This document shows, in pieces, positions 22,080-30,400 of a stretch of 64,000 bases of DNA. Made by a program: the position numbers and the translations under genes. Source of the stretch: a virus. How positions within the stretch are numbered: the first letter of the stretch is position 1; every line of letters begins with the position of its first letter. The stretch covers positions 186,001 through 250,000 of the IMG/VR virus record IMGVR_UViG_3300029258_002750. The stretch is one strand, 5' to 3'. The notes beneath the pieces were generated by a model. That model had not been told where the DNA came from. It saw only the letters and a list, made by a program, of their open reading frames with translations, and did no database searches.

Positions 22080-22565
22080 ATGGCTCGTGCAGCGTCCACT
22101 GATCCGTATTTGAACTACAGGTTTCACGTGGTCGATCCGGCCGGGGGGCATCTCGATCCCGTCGCCGGGTTCTCGACCGTCTCGACGCCCGAGGTCAGCA
22201 TCGACCCGGCGGAGTACCGCGAGGGCGTGTACCGCTGGACCCGGAAGTACCCGGGCATCCAGACGGTGGGCGAGTGCCAGCTGATGAAGGGCACCGTCCA
22301 GCGCGAGAGCGACTTCTACAAGTGGCTCATCGACGTGATCAACGGCGCGGCGGACACCTACCGCTCCGACCTGATGATCATGGAGTTCCACATCACCGAC
22401 GAGTTCGGGATCGACGGGTCGCCTTCCCGGATCATGCGCCTGCGCGAGTGCTGGCCCTCCACGGTGAAGCCGATGGCGGACAAGGACGCCACCGGCTCCG
22501 AGGTCGCTCTCCAAGAGCTGACCCTCACCGTCGAGGAGCTGGAGGTGGAGATCATCTCGGCGTAG
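22080..22565 (+). CDS. tail tube protein (T4 gp19-like), copy 1
   Basis: A 161-residue protein starts at ATG 22080 after AGGAG. Its length, the opening DPYLNYRFHVVDPAGG, the middle YPGIQTVGECQLMKG, the end CWPSTVKPMADKDATGSEVALQELTLTVEELEV, and the position right after the sheath gene, all fit the T4 gp19 tube family. It forms the hexameric inner tube. A second, divergent homolog is encoded at 23761. Confidence 0.85.
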   Translation: MARAASTDPYLNYRFHVVDPAGGHLDPVAGFSTVSTPEVSIDPAEYREGVYRWTRKYPGIQTVGECQLMKGTVQRESDFYKWLIDVINGAADTYRSDLMIMEFHITDEFGIDGSPSRIMRLRECWPSTVKPMADKDATGSEVALQELTLTVEELEVEIISA

Positions 22566-22606
22566 CGTCGAGGTCAGCGCAGACCAGACACCAGAAAGAG
22601 GACGTG

Positions 22607-22915
22607 ATGAGCCACTTCGACAAGCTGGCGGGCCTGACCGAGCAGGAAGAGCAGGGCGATCAGGACGACGGCCGGAACCCGCTGCACGAGATGATGGGCA
22701 TGATGCCCCGCCGCTACCTCAACAAGCGCGACCTCCAGTACGCGCTCGAGGATGCGGCGACCACGTGCGATCGGATGTGGAAGGAGAAGAAGCGCTTCGC
22801 GAAGGGCGACGAGCTGGGAAAGATGAAGCCCAAGTACGACGCCCTCGTTTCCGCGCTCAAAGCCGCCGCAAAGGCGGCCGAGGCGTGCGCCGACGCCCAG
22901 GACGACAAGTACTAG
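22607..22915 (+). CDS. hypothetical small acidic helical protein
   Basis: A 102-residue protein starts at ATG 22607, preceded by AAAGAGGACGTG. An upstream in-frame reading overlapping the tube gene is not credible. It is highly charged and helical (LQYALEDAATTCDRMWKEKKRF ... LKAAAKAAEACADAQ), with a Met-rich HEMMGMMPRRY at residues 27-37. No family recognised. It lies between the tube and the kinase genes. Confidence 0.6.
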   Translation: MSHFDKLAGLTEQEEQGDQDDGRNPLHEMMGMMPRRYLNKRDLQYALEDAATTCDRMWKEKKRFAKGDELGKMKPKYDALVSALKAAAKAAEACADAQDDKY

Positions 22916-22920
22916 GCGTC

Positions 22921-23751
22921 GTGAGTCTGTTCGAGCGGGTCGTTCCATCTGACGCCCGCCTTCTGCACGAGGGCATCTTCGATCCGCATATCCTGAAAGC
23001 GATCTTTCTGGGCGGCGGCATGGGATCCGGCAAATCGTGGACTGCCGGAACGATGTTCGGGAAGCTCGGCAGCCAGCTCGGCGGAGCCTTCGGGCTCAAG
23101 ACCCTGAGCGTGGATGAGATCTACGCTTGGCGCGTCAAGCAGAAGGGCCTCGATCTCAAGACGGCCTTCGAGGTGCCGACCGACAACCCGAAGTTCCCAT
23201 CGATCGGGAAGGAGCTGCACGACCGCTCGTGGTACACGATGATGAATCAGCGCGCGCACTTCGCGCGTGGGCGACTCGGCGTGATCGTCGATGGCACGGC
23301 CAAGAACCCCACCTACATCCTGAAAGGCAAGAAGGCGCTCGAAGACCTCGGCTACGACTGCTCGATGGTGATGGTGGTCACACCGATCGAAGTGGCTCGC
23401 GAGCGCAACCAGGCGCGCGGCCGGACCGTCCCGGATGCGGACGTGGTCGCCTCGCATCAGGCGGTCGCGAAGGCTGGTCAGACCTACAAGAAGAAGTTCG
23501 GCCATCGCTACTACGAGATCGAGAACAAGGGGACGTACGACACGGGCAGCGCCGAGTTTCGTACCGAGATCGAGCCGAAGATGCACCGGATGGCCTCGAA
23601 GATTCTCGCCAAACCGCTAGAGAACCCGAAGGGGAAGGCGTGGGTCGAGGGCCAACTGGCCGGAGCGCCTGAACACCTCAAGCGGAAGGTCTACTCCGGC
23701 CTGGGCATTCGGCCGAAGAAGAGGAAGCGGCGGAAGCTCAAGACGCGGTAG
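22921..23751 (+). CDS. P-loop kinase (zeta-toxin/AAA_33-like)
   Basis: A 276-residue protein starts at GTG 22921, five bases after the previous stop. The Walker A motif GGMGSGKS is at residues 32-39. A hhhDG motif (GVIVDGTAKNPT) follows near residue 125. ARERNQARGR near residue 165 looks like an Arg-containing lid. The last 20 residues are Lys/Arg rich. This layout is that of small nucleotide or sugar kinases and zeta-toxin-like phosphotransferases. Whether it phosphorylates a nucleotide, a metabolite or a virion protein cannot be said. It sits between two tail-tube genes, an odd place for an enzyme, though it is cotranscribed. Confidence 0.75.
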   Translation: MSLFERVVPSDARLLHEGIFDPHILKAIFLGGGMGSGKSWTAGTMFGKLGSQLGGAFGLKTLSVDEIYAWRVKQKGLDLKTAFEVPTDNPKFPSIGKELHDRSWYTMMNQRAHFARGRLGVIVDGTAKNPTYILKGKKALEDLGYDCSMVMVVTPIEVARERNQARGRTVPDADVVASHQAVAKAGQTYKKKFGHRYYEIENKGTYDTGSAEFRTEIEPKMHRMASKILAKPLENPKGKAWVEGQLAGAPEHLKRKVYSGLGIRPKKRKRRKLKTR

Positions 23752-23760
23752 GATGGGCGC

Positions 23761-24288
23761 ATGGCCAGATCGGTGAACTCAGACCCGCTCTTGAGTCACA
23801 ACTTCGCGCTGCTCGACGTCCCCGTCGCTGGCGTCTTCCCCACCGCGTTCCCACTGAAGTCCGCCCAGTCCGCCATCAACAACGGGAGCTACATCGGCTT
23901 CCAGTCGATCTCGATCCCCGAGATGACGATGGACGTGAAGGACATCCGCGAGGGGAACTGGCCGTACGTGCACCGGGTGCCGCAGGGCTACGTTACCGGC
24001 GGCGACTGCACGCTCCGGTTCGCGGTCTTCAACACGAACCTTGATATGTACCTCTGGTTCATGCAGGTCGTCTGGGGCCGCGTCGCGCCCCGGCGGAGCT
24101 TCATCGTCGTGCAGACGAGGAACCAGAAGGTCATTCCACAGCGGATGCTCTGGATGCGGGACGCCATTCCCACTACGTGGAAGCCCGCGACCGACCTGGA
24201 CGCCTCGGGTTCCGAGGTCGTGATGGAGGAGCTGACTCTCTCCGTTCAGCGGGTCACGGTCCTGCCGCTTCCCGTGCCCCAGGTCTAG
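23761..24288 (+). CDS. tail tube protein (T4 gp19-like), copy 2
   Basis: A 175-residue paralog of the protein at 22080. MARSVNSDPLLSHNF matches MARAASTDPYLNYRF, and DASGSEVVMEELTLSVQRV matches DATGSEVALQELTLTVEEL. It has an extra loop (FPLKSAQSAINNGSYIGF) near residues 30-50. Two different gp19-like proteins suggest either a mixed tube or that one forms a tube-initiator or distal ring. ATG 23761 has only a weak GGATGGG upstream. Confidence 0.8.
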   Translation: MARSVNSDPLLSHNFALLDVPVAGVFPTAFPLKSAQSAINNGSYIGFQSISIPEMTMDVKDIREGNWPYVHRVPQGYVTGGDCTLRFAVFNTNLDMYLWFMQVVWGRVAPRRSFIVVQTRNQKVIPQRMLWMRDAIPTTWKPATDLDASGSEVVMEELTLSVQRVTVLPLPVPQV

Positions 24289-24292
24289 GGGG

Positions 24293-24340
24293 TTGCGCCG
24301 TCCAGCTGCGTGAGGCAGAATGCCTCCTCAAGTGAGGAGG
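24293..24340 (+). promoter_or_regulatory. promoter and palindromic operator/hairpins ahead of the ribbon-helix-helix gene
   Basis: TTGCGC (24293-24298) and CAGAAT (24316-24321) are 17 bases apart. Two inverted repeats follow and overlap each other: GAGGCA-GAA-TGCCTC (24312-24326) and CCTCCTCA-AG-TGAGGAGG (24323-24340). The right arm of the second contains the ribosome binding site for ATG 24349. As DNA this is a good dimer operator. As RNA the two hairpins exclude each other, and one hides the Shine-Dalgarno. Confidence 0.6.
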
Positions 24341-24348
24341 TCTTCCTC

Positions 24349-24834
24349 ATGGAAGCCAGCTTGAAGCCCCGTCTCAACTTTGTCATTCCAGAGGACTTAG
24401 ACGACACGCTCGCGTCCTACTGCGAGGAGACCGGCCGCTCCCAGAGTGAGGTCATCCGCCAGGTCGTGCTGGAGTGGCTCGACGGGGACAGGCGCCTGCC
24501 CGCGCCCGCGCGTGTGCACCCGTCTGGTCGACGTACCAACATGCAGCTCTCCCACGTCCTCCGGGGCGCTCTGGAGGCCAAAATCAAGGAGGAGGGCCAC
24601 GGGACCATCTCCGCCGTGATCGAGGCTCTCCTGCGCTCCTACGTGGCCCACAGGGGCAACGGAGGGGACGGCACGACCATCGTTCGGGTCGCTCTCCCGA
24701 CCGGGGTCTACGACGAGCTGTTCGTCTTCTGCCAGCGTTGGGGATGGACCGTCGCAGACGGTCTCAAGGTGCTGGCCGAGAGTCCAGAGAGGTTCGAGCG
24801 CTTGGTGAGGTACGCGCTCGAGAAGGAGGCATAA
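24349..24834 (+). CDS. double ribbon-helix-helix DNA-binding regulator
   Basis: ATG 24349 lies eight bases after GAGGAGG and gives 161 residues. A GTG at 24310 would place the start inside the palindromes and is less likely. Residues about 5-45 read LKPRLNFVIPEDLDDTLASY, then ETGRSQSEVIRQVVLEW, a typical ribbon-helix-helix. A second copy-like unit follows at about 110-150 (TTIVRVALPTGVYDELFVF). Such proteins bind palindromes as dimers and often repress their own genes, and the palindrome over its own Shine-Dalgarno fits autoregulation. The gene ends four bases from the remnant start of the tail-chaperone gene. Confidence 0.7.
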   Translation: MEASLKPRLNFVIPEDLDDTLASYCEETGRSQSEVIRQVVLEWLDGDRRLPAPARVHPSGRRTNMQLSHVLRGALEAKIKEEGHGTISAVIEALLRSYVAHRGNGGDGTTIVRVALPTGVYDELFVFCQRWGWTVADGLKVLAESPERFERLVRYALEKEA

Positions 24835-24894
24835 GTGCCAGGAATTGTTGATGTTCCGGGGGTAGAGGTGTTCGGCAAGGGCCGTGGGCGATGA
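24835..24894 (+). pseudogene. orphaned 5' end of the tail assembly chaperone gene
   Basis: GTG 24835 abuts the preceding TAA and has a perfect AAGGAGG five bases upstream, the usual operon arrangement of this phage. It encodes only VPGIVDVPGVEVFGKGRGR before TGA. The same peptide with one Lys to Arg change begins the intact gene at 26240, but 14 of the 17 shared codons differ, nearly all at the third base. I read this as the original 5' end, cut off by insertion of the cassette. It may also act now as a leader peptide coupled by ATGA to 24891. Confidence 0.75.
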
Positions 24895-25226
24895 AGGACT
24901 ACGCCCGGGACGACAACGGCGACATCGTGCTCCGCGCCTACGAGATTCCCTATCGGCCGCAGTACGTGCTCACGTTCACGCCGGGCGAGTTCGGCCCGGA
25001 CGCTAGCTCGCTACCGTCTGGGGAGTGGGACCAGGACTACCCCGGCTTTCGCTTCCACCTGTCGCCCGAAGCGCTGGCGCTGGTCGCCGAGCAGGGCGCC
25101 AACCGAGATGACGGGTTCCAGCGGATCGAGGTCATCTGGGATGCCACGGACCCCGGTCCGGTGAAGCTCCGAGCGACGCAGGCTGTGACCGAGGAGCAGC
25201 TCGCTTCTTTGGGAGGGGGCGACTAA
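24891..25226 (+). CDS. hypothetical acidic protein in the homing cassette
   Basis: A 111-residue protein whose ATG 24891 overlaps the stop of the orphaned 5' end in an ATGA, so its translation is probably coupled to the old ribosome binding site. It is acidic and strand-rich (YVLTFTPGEFGPDASSLPSGE, FQRIEVIWDATDPGPVKLRA). No family recognised. It could be cargo of the cassette or a resident gene captured between the two copies. Confidence 0.6.
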   Translation: MKDYARDDNGDIVLRAYEIPYRPQYVLTFTPGEFGPDASSLPSGEWDQDYPGFRFHLSPEALALVAEQGANRDDGFQRIEVIWDATDPGPVKLRATQAVTEEQLASLGGGD

Positions 25227-25236
25227 GTGCTACTAT
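25209..25236 (+). promoter_or_regulatory. putative promoter of the cassette endonuclease
   Basis: TTGGGA (25209-25214) and TACTAT (25231-25236) are 16 bases apart, overlapping the end of the 111-residue gene. ATG 25260 with GGAGG at 25250-25254 lies just downstream, so the endonuclease may have its own promoter. Confidence 0.4.
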
Positions 25237-25259
25237 GTCTGCGGAAACGCGGAGGTAGT

Positions 25260-26255
25260 ATGGGACGCCCGAGGACCAACGTGTCTGCGGCGAAGCGTGC
25301 CGAGGTGCGCTGTCGATACAAGGCCGGAGCTACGCTGGATGAGGTCTCGGCTGCGACTGGGTTGTCCGTCTGGCTCGTCCGTCGCGAGCTGGGGCGCACG
25401 CGCCGTCATCCGGCACGCAAGCGGCATCTGTTCGCGGATGATCCGAGCGCGCGGGCCGAGATTGTCAGTCGCTACGAGGCCGGGGAGTCGGTCAACTGGT
25501 TGGCCGAGTGGTTCGAGTGCTCGGCGAGCCCGATCAAGCGCGTGCTGCTCGAAGAGGGTGTCGATGTTCGCGGACGAGACAGGTGTCGCGGCTTCACCTT
25601 CCGCGATCGGCTGGGTCGCGTGTTCTTCTTCCGATCTTCGTGGGAGGCGAAGACCGCCGCCTGGCTCGATGCGCGCAGGTTCAACTGGGACTACGAGGTC
25701 GAGCAGTTCGACGACTACCTGCCGGACTTCTGGATCTACAACAGCGGTGGCGAGATCGACTACTTGATCGAGGTCAAAGGCTGGCTCTCCCCGGAGGGTG
25801 CCGAGAAGATCGAGCGCTTTCGGGAGAGGCATTCAGAGATCAGATTGAAGCTGTGGCGCAAGGCCCAGCTGAAGAGGCGCGGGATCTTGGACCTACGACC
25901 GGAGACGCTAGTCGATCACAGGTTCCGCACGCGCATGAATCGGGCGGTGCGCAAGCAGATCATCAAGCTCTACGAGAGCGGCATGTCGGCGATCGAGGTT
26001 GGACGCGAGGTCGGGCGTGCGAAGTCGAGTGTGCTGCGTGTGCTCCACATCGCCGGTGTGGTTCGCGGTGTGTCCGAAGCCAAGCTGCTCAACTCCAGCT
26101 TCGCACCATCGAAGAGAAACAAAGCGGAACAGCTCTACAGGAAGGGGCTGTCGCTGAACGAGGTGTCAGAGAAGATCGGTGTTCCGTTGGGCACCGTCTA
26201 CGACGAGTTACGCAAGCGAGGCGTGGTCAGGAGGAAAGCGTGCCGGGGATCGTAG
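25260..26255 (+). CDS. PD-(D/E)xK homing endonuclease with four helix-turn-helix units
   Basis: ATG 25260 is six bases after GGAGG and gives 331 residues. An upstream GTG at 25227 lacks a binding site. The nuclease core is at about 112-200: FRSSWEAKTAAWL with E129, DDYLPDFWIY with D156, and LIEVKGW with E171-x-K173. This is the pattern of the PD-(D/E)xK or Vsr-like homing nucleases. Resolvase-like helix-turn-helix units lie on each side, at about 9-45, 64-100, 228-265 and 286-320, and would read a long DNA site. The last five codons overlap the start of the tail-chaperone gene. Expected target is the uninterrupted chaperone gene near codons 18-19. Confidence 0.8.
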   Translation: MGRPRTNVSAAKRAEVRCRYKAGATLDEVSAATGLSVWLVRRELGRTRRHPARKRHLFADDPSARAEIVSRYEAGESVNWLAEWFECSASPIKRVLLEEGVDVRGRDRCRGFTFRDRLGRVFFFRSSWEAKTAAWLDARRFNWDYEVEQFDDYLPDFWIYNSGGEIDYLIEVKGWLSPEGAEKIERFRERHSEIRLKLWRKAQLKRRGILDLRPETLVDHRFRTRMNRAVRKQIIKLYESGMSAIEVGREVGRAKSSVLRVLHIAGVVRGVSEAKLLNSSFAPSKRNKAEQLYRKGLSLNEVSEKIGVPLGTVYDELRKRGVVRRKACRGS

Positions 26256-27139
26256 ACGTACCGGGTGTTGAAGTATTTGGGCGTGGTAGGGGGCAGTACC
26301 AACTCCCCTGCGGTTACGTGGACGAGCAGGGCAAGGTCCACAAGACCATCGTCCTCCGTGAGATGACCGGCACGGAGGAAGACATCATGGACGATGACGA
26401 GCTGCCTGTTCACGAGCGGACAACCATGCTCCTCTCGGCCTGCTGCGAGAAGATCGGCAACGAGACCGATCCTGAGAAGATCAAGGCGATCATCGGTGAC
26501 GACCTGAAGGCGGGTCTGCCGATCACGTCGTCGGACCGGCTGGCGATGCGGATCTTCCTCCGCCGCTGCTCCTGCGGTGACGTCTACAAGTTCGAGCGGA
26601 CGTGCCCGCGCTGCGGCCACCTGAACAAGAACAAGCAGCTCGACCTGCGGACGATCGAGATGACCGAGGTCCCCGAGGATCGGGTGTCGAAGCGCCGCGT
26701 CGAGGTCGTGCTCCGCCGGTCCGGCCGGAAGGCGATCGTGCGCGTGCTGACGGCCAGCCACGAGGAGAAGCTCACGGGCCTGAGCCTGAACCAGAAGGAT
26801 CTGCGGTCCTACGCGATCCTCGCCAGGCTCGAGCAGCTCGAGGTCGAGACAGAAGTTCCTGGGGCTGACGGTCAGCCACCACAGAAGCAGAAGCAGATGA
26901 TCACGCTCGGCGATCCGAAGCGAGACCTGGATCTGGTGAAGGCGCTCCCGAAGGACGACCGGAACCATCTCCGCGAGGTCTACAACGCGATGGAGGCCGA
27001 CGTGGACACGAGCGTCCAGGTCAGCTGCCAGGGCCGCCTCTGCAACTGCGAGTTCGAGTTCCCGCTCGACCTGGGGCAGGCTTTTTTCTCGAACACGGGA
27101 GCCGAGCCTGTTACGGCCGAGGGGCTGAACTGGTTGTAG
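26240..27139 (+). CDS. tail assembly chaperone (T4 baseplate gp26/gp51-like), unshifted form
   Basis: GTG 26240, five bases after AGGAGG, gives 299 residues. A longer in-frame reading runs back into the endonuclease gene and is not credible. The protein has the layout of myovirus tail chaperones related to T4 baseplate proteins. The N-terminus has LREMTGTEEDIM, then DRLAMRIFLRRCSCGDVYKF and TCPRCGH form a zinc ribbon at about residues 105-128, and a Cys cluster CQGRLCNCEFEF lies near residue 262. It precedes the tape measure gene, as expected. A slippery T TTT TTC near its end allows a longer product. Its first 18 codons are the recoded copy described at 24835. Confidence 0.8.
   Translation: MPGIVDVPGVEVFGRGRGQYQLPCGYVDEQGKVHKTIVLREMTGTEEDIMDDDELPVHERTTMLLSACCEKIGNETDPEKIKAIIGDDLKAGLPITSSDRLAMRIFLRRCSCGDVYKFERTCPRCGHLNKNKQLDLRTIEMTEVPEDRVSKRRVEVVLRRSGRKAIVRVLTASHEEKLTGLSLNQKDLRSYAILARLEQLEVETEVPGADGQPPQKQKQMITLGDPKRDLDLVKALPKDDRNHLREVYNAMEADVDTSVQVSCQGRLCNCEFEFPLDLGQAFFSNTGAEPVTAEGLNWL
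27082..27088 (+). promoter_or_regulatory. -1 ribosomal frameshift site (T TTT TTC)
   Basis: In the chaperone frame the sequence reads GC T TTT TTC TCG, a canonical XXXYYYZ heptamer. The -1 frame is open from here to 27423 without a stop, crossing the zero-frame stop at 27137-27139. Tail chaperone genes upstream of tape measure genes (lambda G/GT, P2 E/E') use such a site, so position and sequence agree. Confidence 0.8.
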
Positions 27140-27423
27140 GACCGCGCTTCCATGCGTTCCTACCTCTTGGTTCCCGGGCGAATCTGGAGCACGACATCGT
27201 GTTCCTCATGGAAGCCTACAATCAGCCGTACGACGCCGTGATGAGTATGCCCTCGTCACGAAGGCATCGGTTGGTGAAAATACGAGAGGAGATCGTCCGA
27301 ACGCGGAAGACGGGTGGCGGCGGTGGGACTCAGCGCCAGGTGACATACTCGACTGGTCTGAGCCCTCACGCCTCTCAGCCGGTCGCAGAGAGGCCATCTG
27401 CTGGAGCTGCCTGGGGAGTCTAA
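27088..27423 (+). CDS. -1 frame extension of the tail assembly chaperone
   Basis: Reading in the -1 frame after the slip adds 111 residues, giving a fusion of about 394 residues instead of 299. The extension contains MEAYNQPYDAVMSMPSSRRH and a Gly-rich stretch, then a Ser/Pro/Ala-rich tail. An independent start at GTG 27199 or ATG 27208 would give a 60-70 residue protein, but neither has a good Shine-Dalgarno. In the lambda and P2 systems the shifted product binds the tape measure and shaft protein at a low fixed ratio. The stop abuts the tape measure GTG (TAAGTG). Confidence 0.7.
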   Translation, partial: LEHGSRACYGRGAELVVGPRFHAFLPLGSRANLEHDIVFLMEAYNQPYDAVMSMPSSRRHRLVKIREEIVRTRKTGGGGGTQRQVTYSTGLSPHASQPVAERPSAGAAWGV

Positions 27424-30400
27424 GTGGAACTCTATAACCTCGGAATCGGCCTCACAGTTGTCGATCACGCGACGAAGCCGATCAAATCGGTTGACGCGGC
27501 GCTGGTGTCGTTGGCCTCGTCGACCGAGGCGGCGACGAAGGCGGCTGGGGGACTCGACCACGCGTTAGTCGGCGGGTCCGTCGCTCCGGCGATGGACGAG
27601 GCGGCCGAGGGTGGCGAGGATCTGACCATCAAGATCACCGAGACAGGGCTGGCCTTCAACAGGTTTACCGCGTCGGCCGGTCTCCTCAGCAAGGCGCTGG
27701 GCCTGGTTGGTACCGACCTTCAGGGGTTGCCCCGGTGGATGAGCCAGGTCCGGGATGAGCAGGGCCGGTTCACCTCGGTGACGTGGGAGAACATGGACGC
27801 GCTCGAGCGCGTTGCGCTCGGGGCCGGGAAGACGGTCGGCTCATTCAGGGAGCTTCTCAGTACGGCCACGAAGGTCCATCCCGCGTTCTCCGCACTCGCC
27901 CGGGAGCTGAAGGAGAGCGGCCAGGCGATCTCTGGTTTCGTGCAGGACGTCGAGAACCTGGAATTCCTCGGCCGGGAACGGGACACGTTCCTCGAACTGG
28001 AGGACTCGTCACGGAAGATGGCGGCAGGATTCGGCGAGGGGCGCGAGGCCGCGTTCGAGCTTCGCAGCGACATGCTTCAGCTGGTCGGTACGACACAGTT
28101 CAGCATTGGCGAAGTCACCCGGATGACCCAGGGCTTGGCGGCGGCCGGTGTCTCTCTCACCGAGCTGTCCGAGGACCAGCAGCAGGCGTTCATCGCGCTC
28201 AACGACCTATATGGTGTGTCTGGTCAGGAGATCGCGAAGGCCGATTCCGCTATGCGGACGTTCGGTGGCTCGATGGTCGGGGCGCTGGACGATGCCACCA
28301 AGTTCCAGTCGGCGTTCCGAATGCCGGGGATGATGGAGCAGCTCCCGGGCGTGATCGAGGGCGCAATGGACGCCACAGTCTCGTTCGGCAAGGCCGTGGT
28401 CGGCTCCGGCGCTGGGATCGTGAAGAGCGTCTCCCAGACGGCCGGTGTCTACGCCAAGGCGTTCGGCAAGACGATGGCCGAGGCTGTCCAGGCCGCCCAG
28501 CGCACGTTCGAGCGCTTCGCCAGGGCGTCGCAGACGCAGCGGCGCGTGTTCCTCGGTCTCAGCGACAGCTTCGACCCGCTCCAGATGGCAATGATGGAGA
28601 CCGGGATCTCGCTCGACCAGAGCGGCGCACTGATGCGTCAGGCGCAGACGGACACGCTCGGGTTCGTCACATCCCTGCGCGGTCACATCGACTCGATCCC
28701 GTCCCAGTTCCTCCGTGACAGGTTCATGGAGCAGCTCCGTGACGAGCTGCCCGCAGAACTCATGCGAGCGATCGAGCACACCGAGGACTACAACGCGATG
28801 GTGCGCGAGCAGGAGGAAGCCGAACGGCGTCGCGCGCTCGGGACTGCTGCCGGAGTCCAGTCGTTCGACGAGCTGACGTCTGGAATGCTCGACACGACGA
28901 AGGAACTACAGAAGATGTGGTTCAACGTCAAGCAGCTCGGCATCGCGTTCCTCACGCAGACCGGACTGATCGACGTGCTGAAGGACGCCTTCGGTGGGGC
29001 GAAGGACACGCTCGCCAGTCTCAGCTTGACGATCAAGGACTTCATCGAGAGCGAGCGGATGCGCGAGTGGGGTCAGGCCCTTGCGCCGATCCTGGGTACT
29101 GTCGGCAAAGGCGTCCTGCTCCTGGGGACAGCGTTCGGCACGCTGCTGGGCGTGGCTGGTGGTGCTACGGGGGCCATCGGCAAGCTGAATGCGATCGGCA
29201 AGTTGTTCGGCCGGTTCCCCAAGCTCGCCGGGGCGTTGCGAGCGATTGGCCCCAGGCTCCTCAAGATCCTGGGACCGATCGGGCTGATCGTCTCCGGGAT
29301 CGACGCGGTGATGGACGGGATGGATCGCATGAGCAAGGTGCTCTCCGATCCCGAGGCGTCCGGGCTGGACATCTTCCAAGGCGCTGTGGAGACGGCCATC
29401 GTCACTCTCGGTACCTTCCTCGACAACATCCTGCTTGGCATCCCCAGCTGGCTTGCTGAGAAGTTCTTCCCGGAGCTAGGCGACATCTGGGAGCACGGCC
29501 TGAGCGACATCATTGGGGGGATCGGACTCAGCTTCAAGGTCTCGTTCTTCGAGATCAAGAGCCTCGGCATCACCGTGGGCAAGTTCCTGCTCGAGCACAT
29601 GGGCGGCATGTGGGTGTCGGTCGCGCAGATCGCTCTCAGCTCGTTCGAGAAGATCTCCAACGCGATCGTGGCGATCAAAGGTGTCGGACAGTTCGTTGTC
29701 GATGCCTTCAGTGGAAGCTGGGAGAAGGGCTGGGCGGCGATCAAGGTGGCCGGGCTCACTGCCGCGAAGGCCATCTCCGACATGCTGCTGGGAGAAAACG
29801 GCATCCTTAGCGGAGCGCTCACCGCTGTTGAGAAGCTATTGGACTACGCATACAACTACGGACCACGCGGGGCGTCGGACATGGCGCTGGAGGCGCTTAC
29901 CGCTATCCGTGGCGTGCGGTCCAGTGCCGTAGGCTTCGGTAGGGACATGGCCGCGTCCCTGACGGCCGCCGCCGACGAGCAAGCCAGAATATCCGGGCTG
30001 GGCGCCGACTGGGAGACCACGCAGCAGCGAATTGCGGCCGAGCAGAAGGCCGTGACGTCGGGTGTGGCCGGTATGAAGGAGGGTCTAGACGACGCCCACC
30101 AGTCGGCGCTGAAGTTCATGGACGACCAGAAGGTCATCGCCGAAACGGAAGTGGCCAATTCGCGCGCCGAGTTGGAGCTGAACAGGCGGAAGCGCAAGGA
30201 GAACAACGAGAACTTCGGCGAGGCCGCCGAGTTCCGCCGCCGGGCGAAGAGCCACACGGAGCAGGCTCTCCGAGAGCTGGCCGAGAAGGGTACCGCTCTC
30301 AGCGCGTCCGGTATGCGCGAGGCCGAGCGCCGCCTCAGGTCGCACATGGAGAAGTCCCTGAGCGACATCGCATCGTCGGTCGCCAAGGGCGAGATCGAGC

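Larger units (their letters stand above)
24890..26293 (+). mobile_element. homing-endonuclease cassette that supplies a recoded 5' end of its target gene
   Basis: The insert lies between codon 18-19 of the orphaned start (24835-24890) and the corresponding point of the intact gene (26293). It carries a 111-residue gene, a PD-(D/E)xK endonuclease gene and an 18-codon recoded copy of the tail-chaperone start with its own AGGAGG. The borders are inferred by comparing the two copies. No terminal repeats, intron core or transposase were seen, so the mechanism is most likely endonuclease-driven homing. Confidence 0.65.

Noticed and set aside
24310-24348. Earlier GTG start for the ribbon-helix-helix protein
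   Set aside because: It would start inside the palindromic operator. ATG 24349 has GAGGAGG at good distance, and the domain starts after it.
25508-26239. N-terminal extension of the tail chaperone back into the endonuclease gene
   Set aside because: The extension reads Arg/Ala-rich shadow sequence. GTG 26240 with AGGAGG and the matching orphan start at 24835 define the true start.
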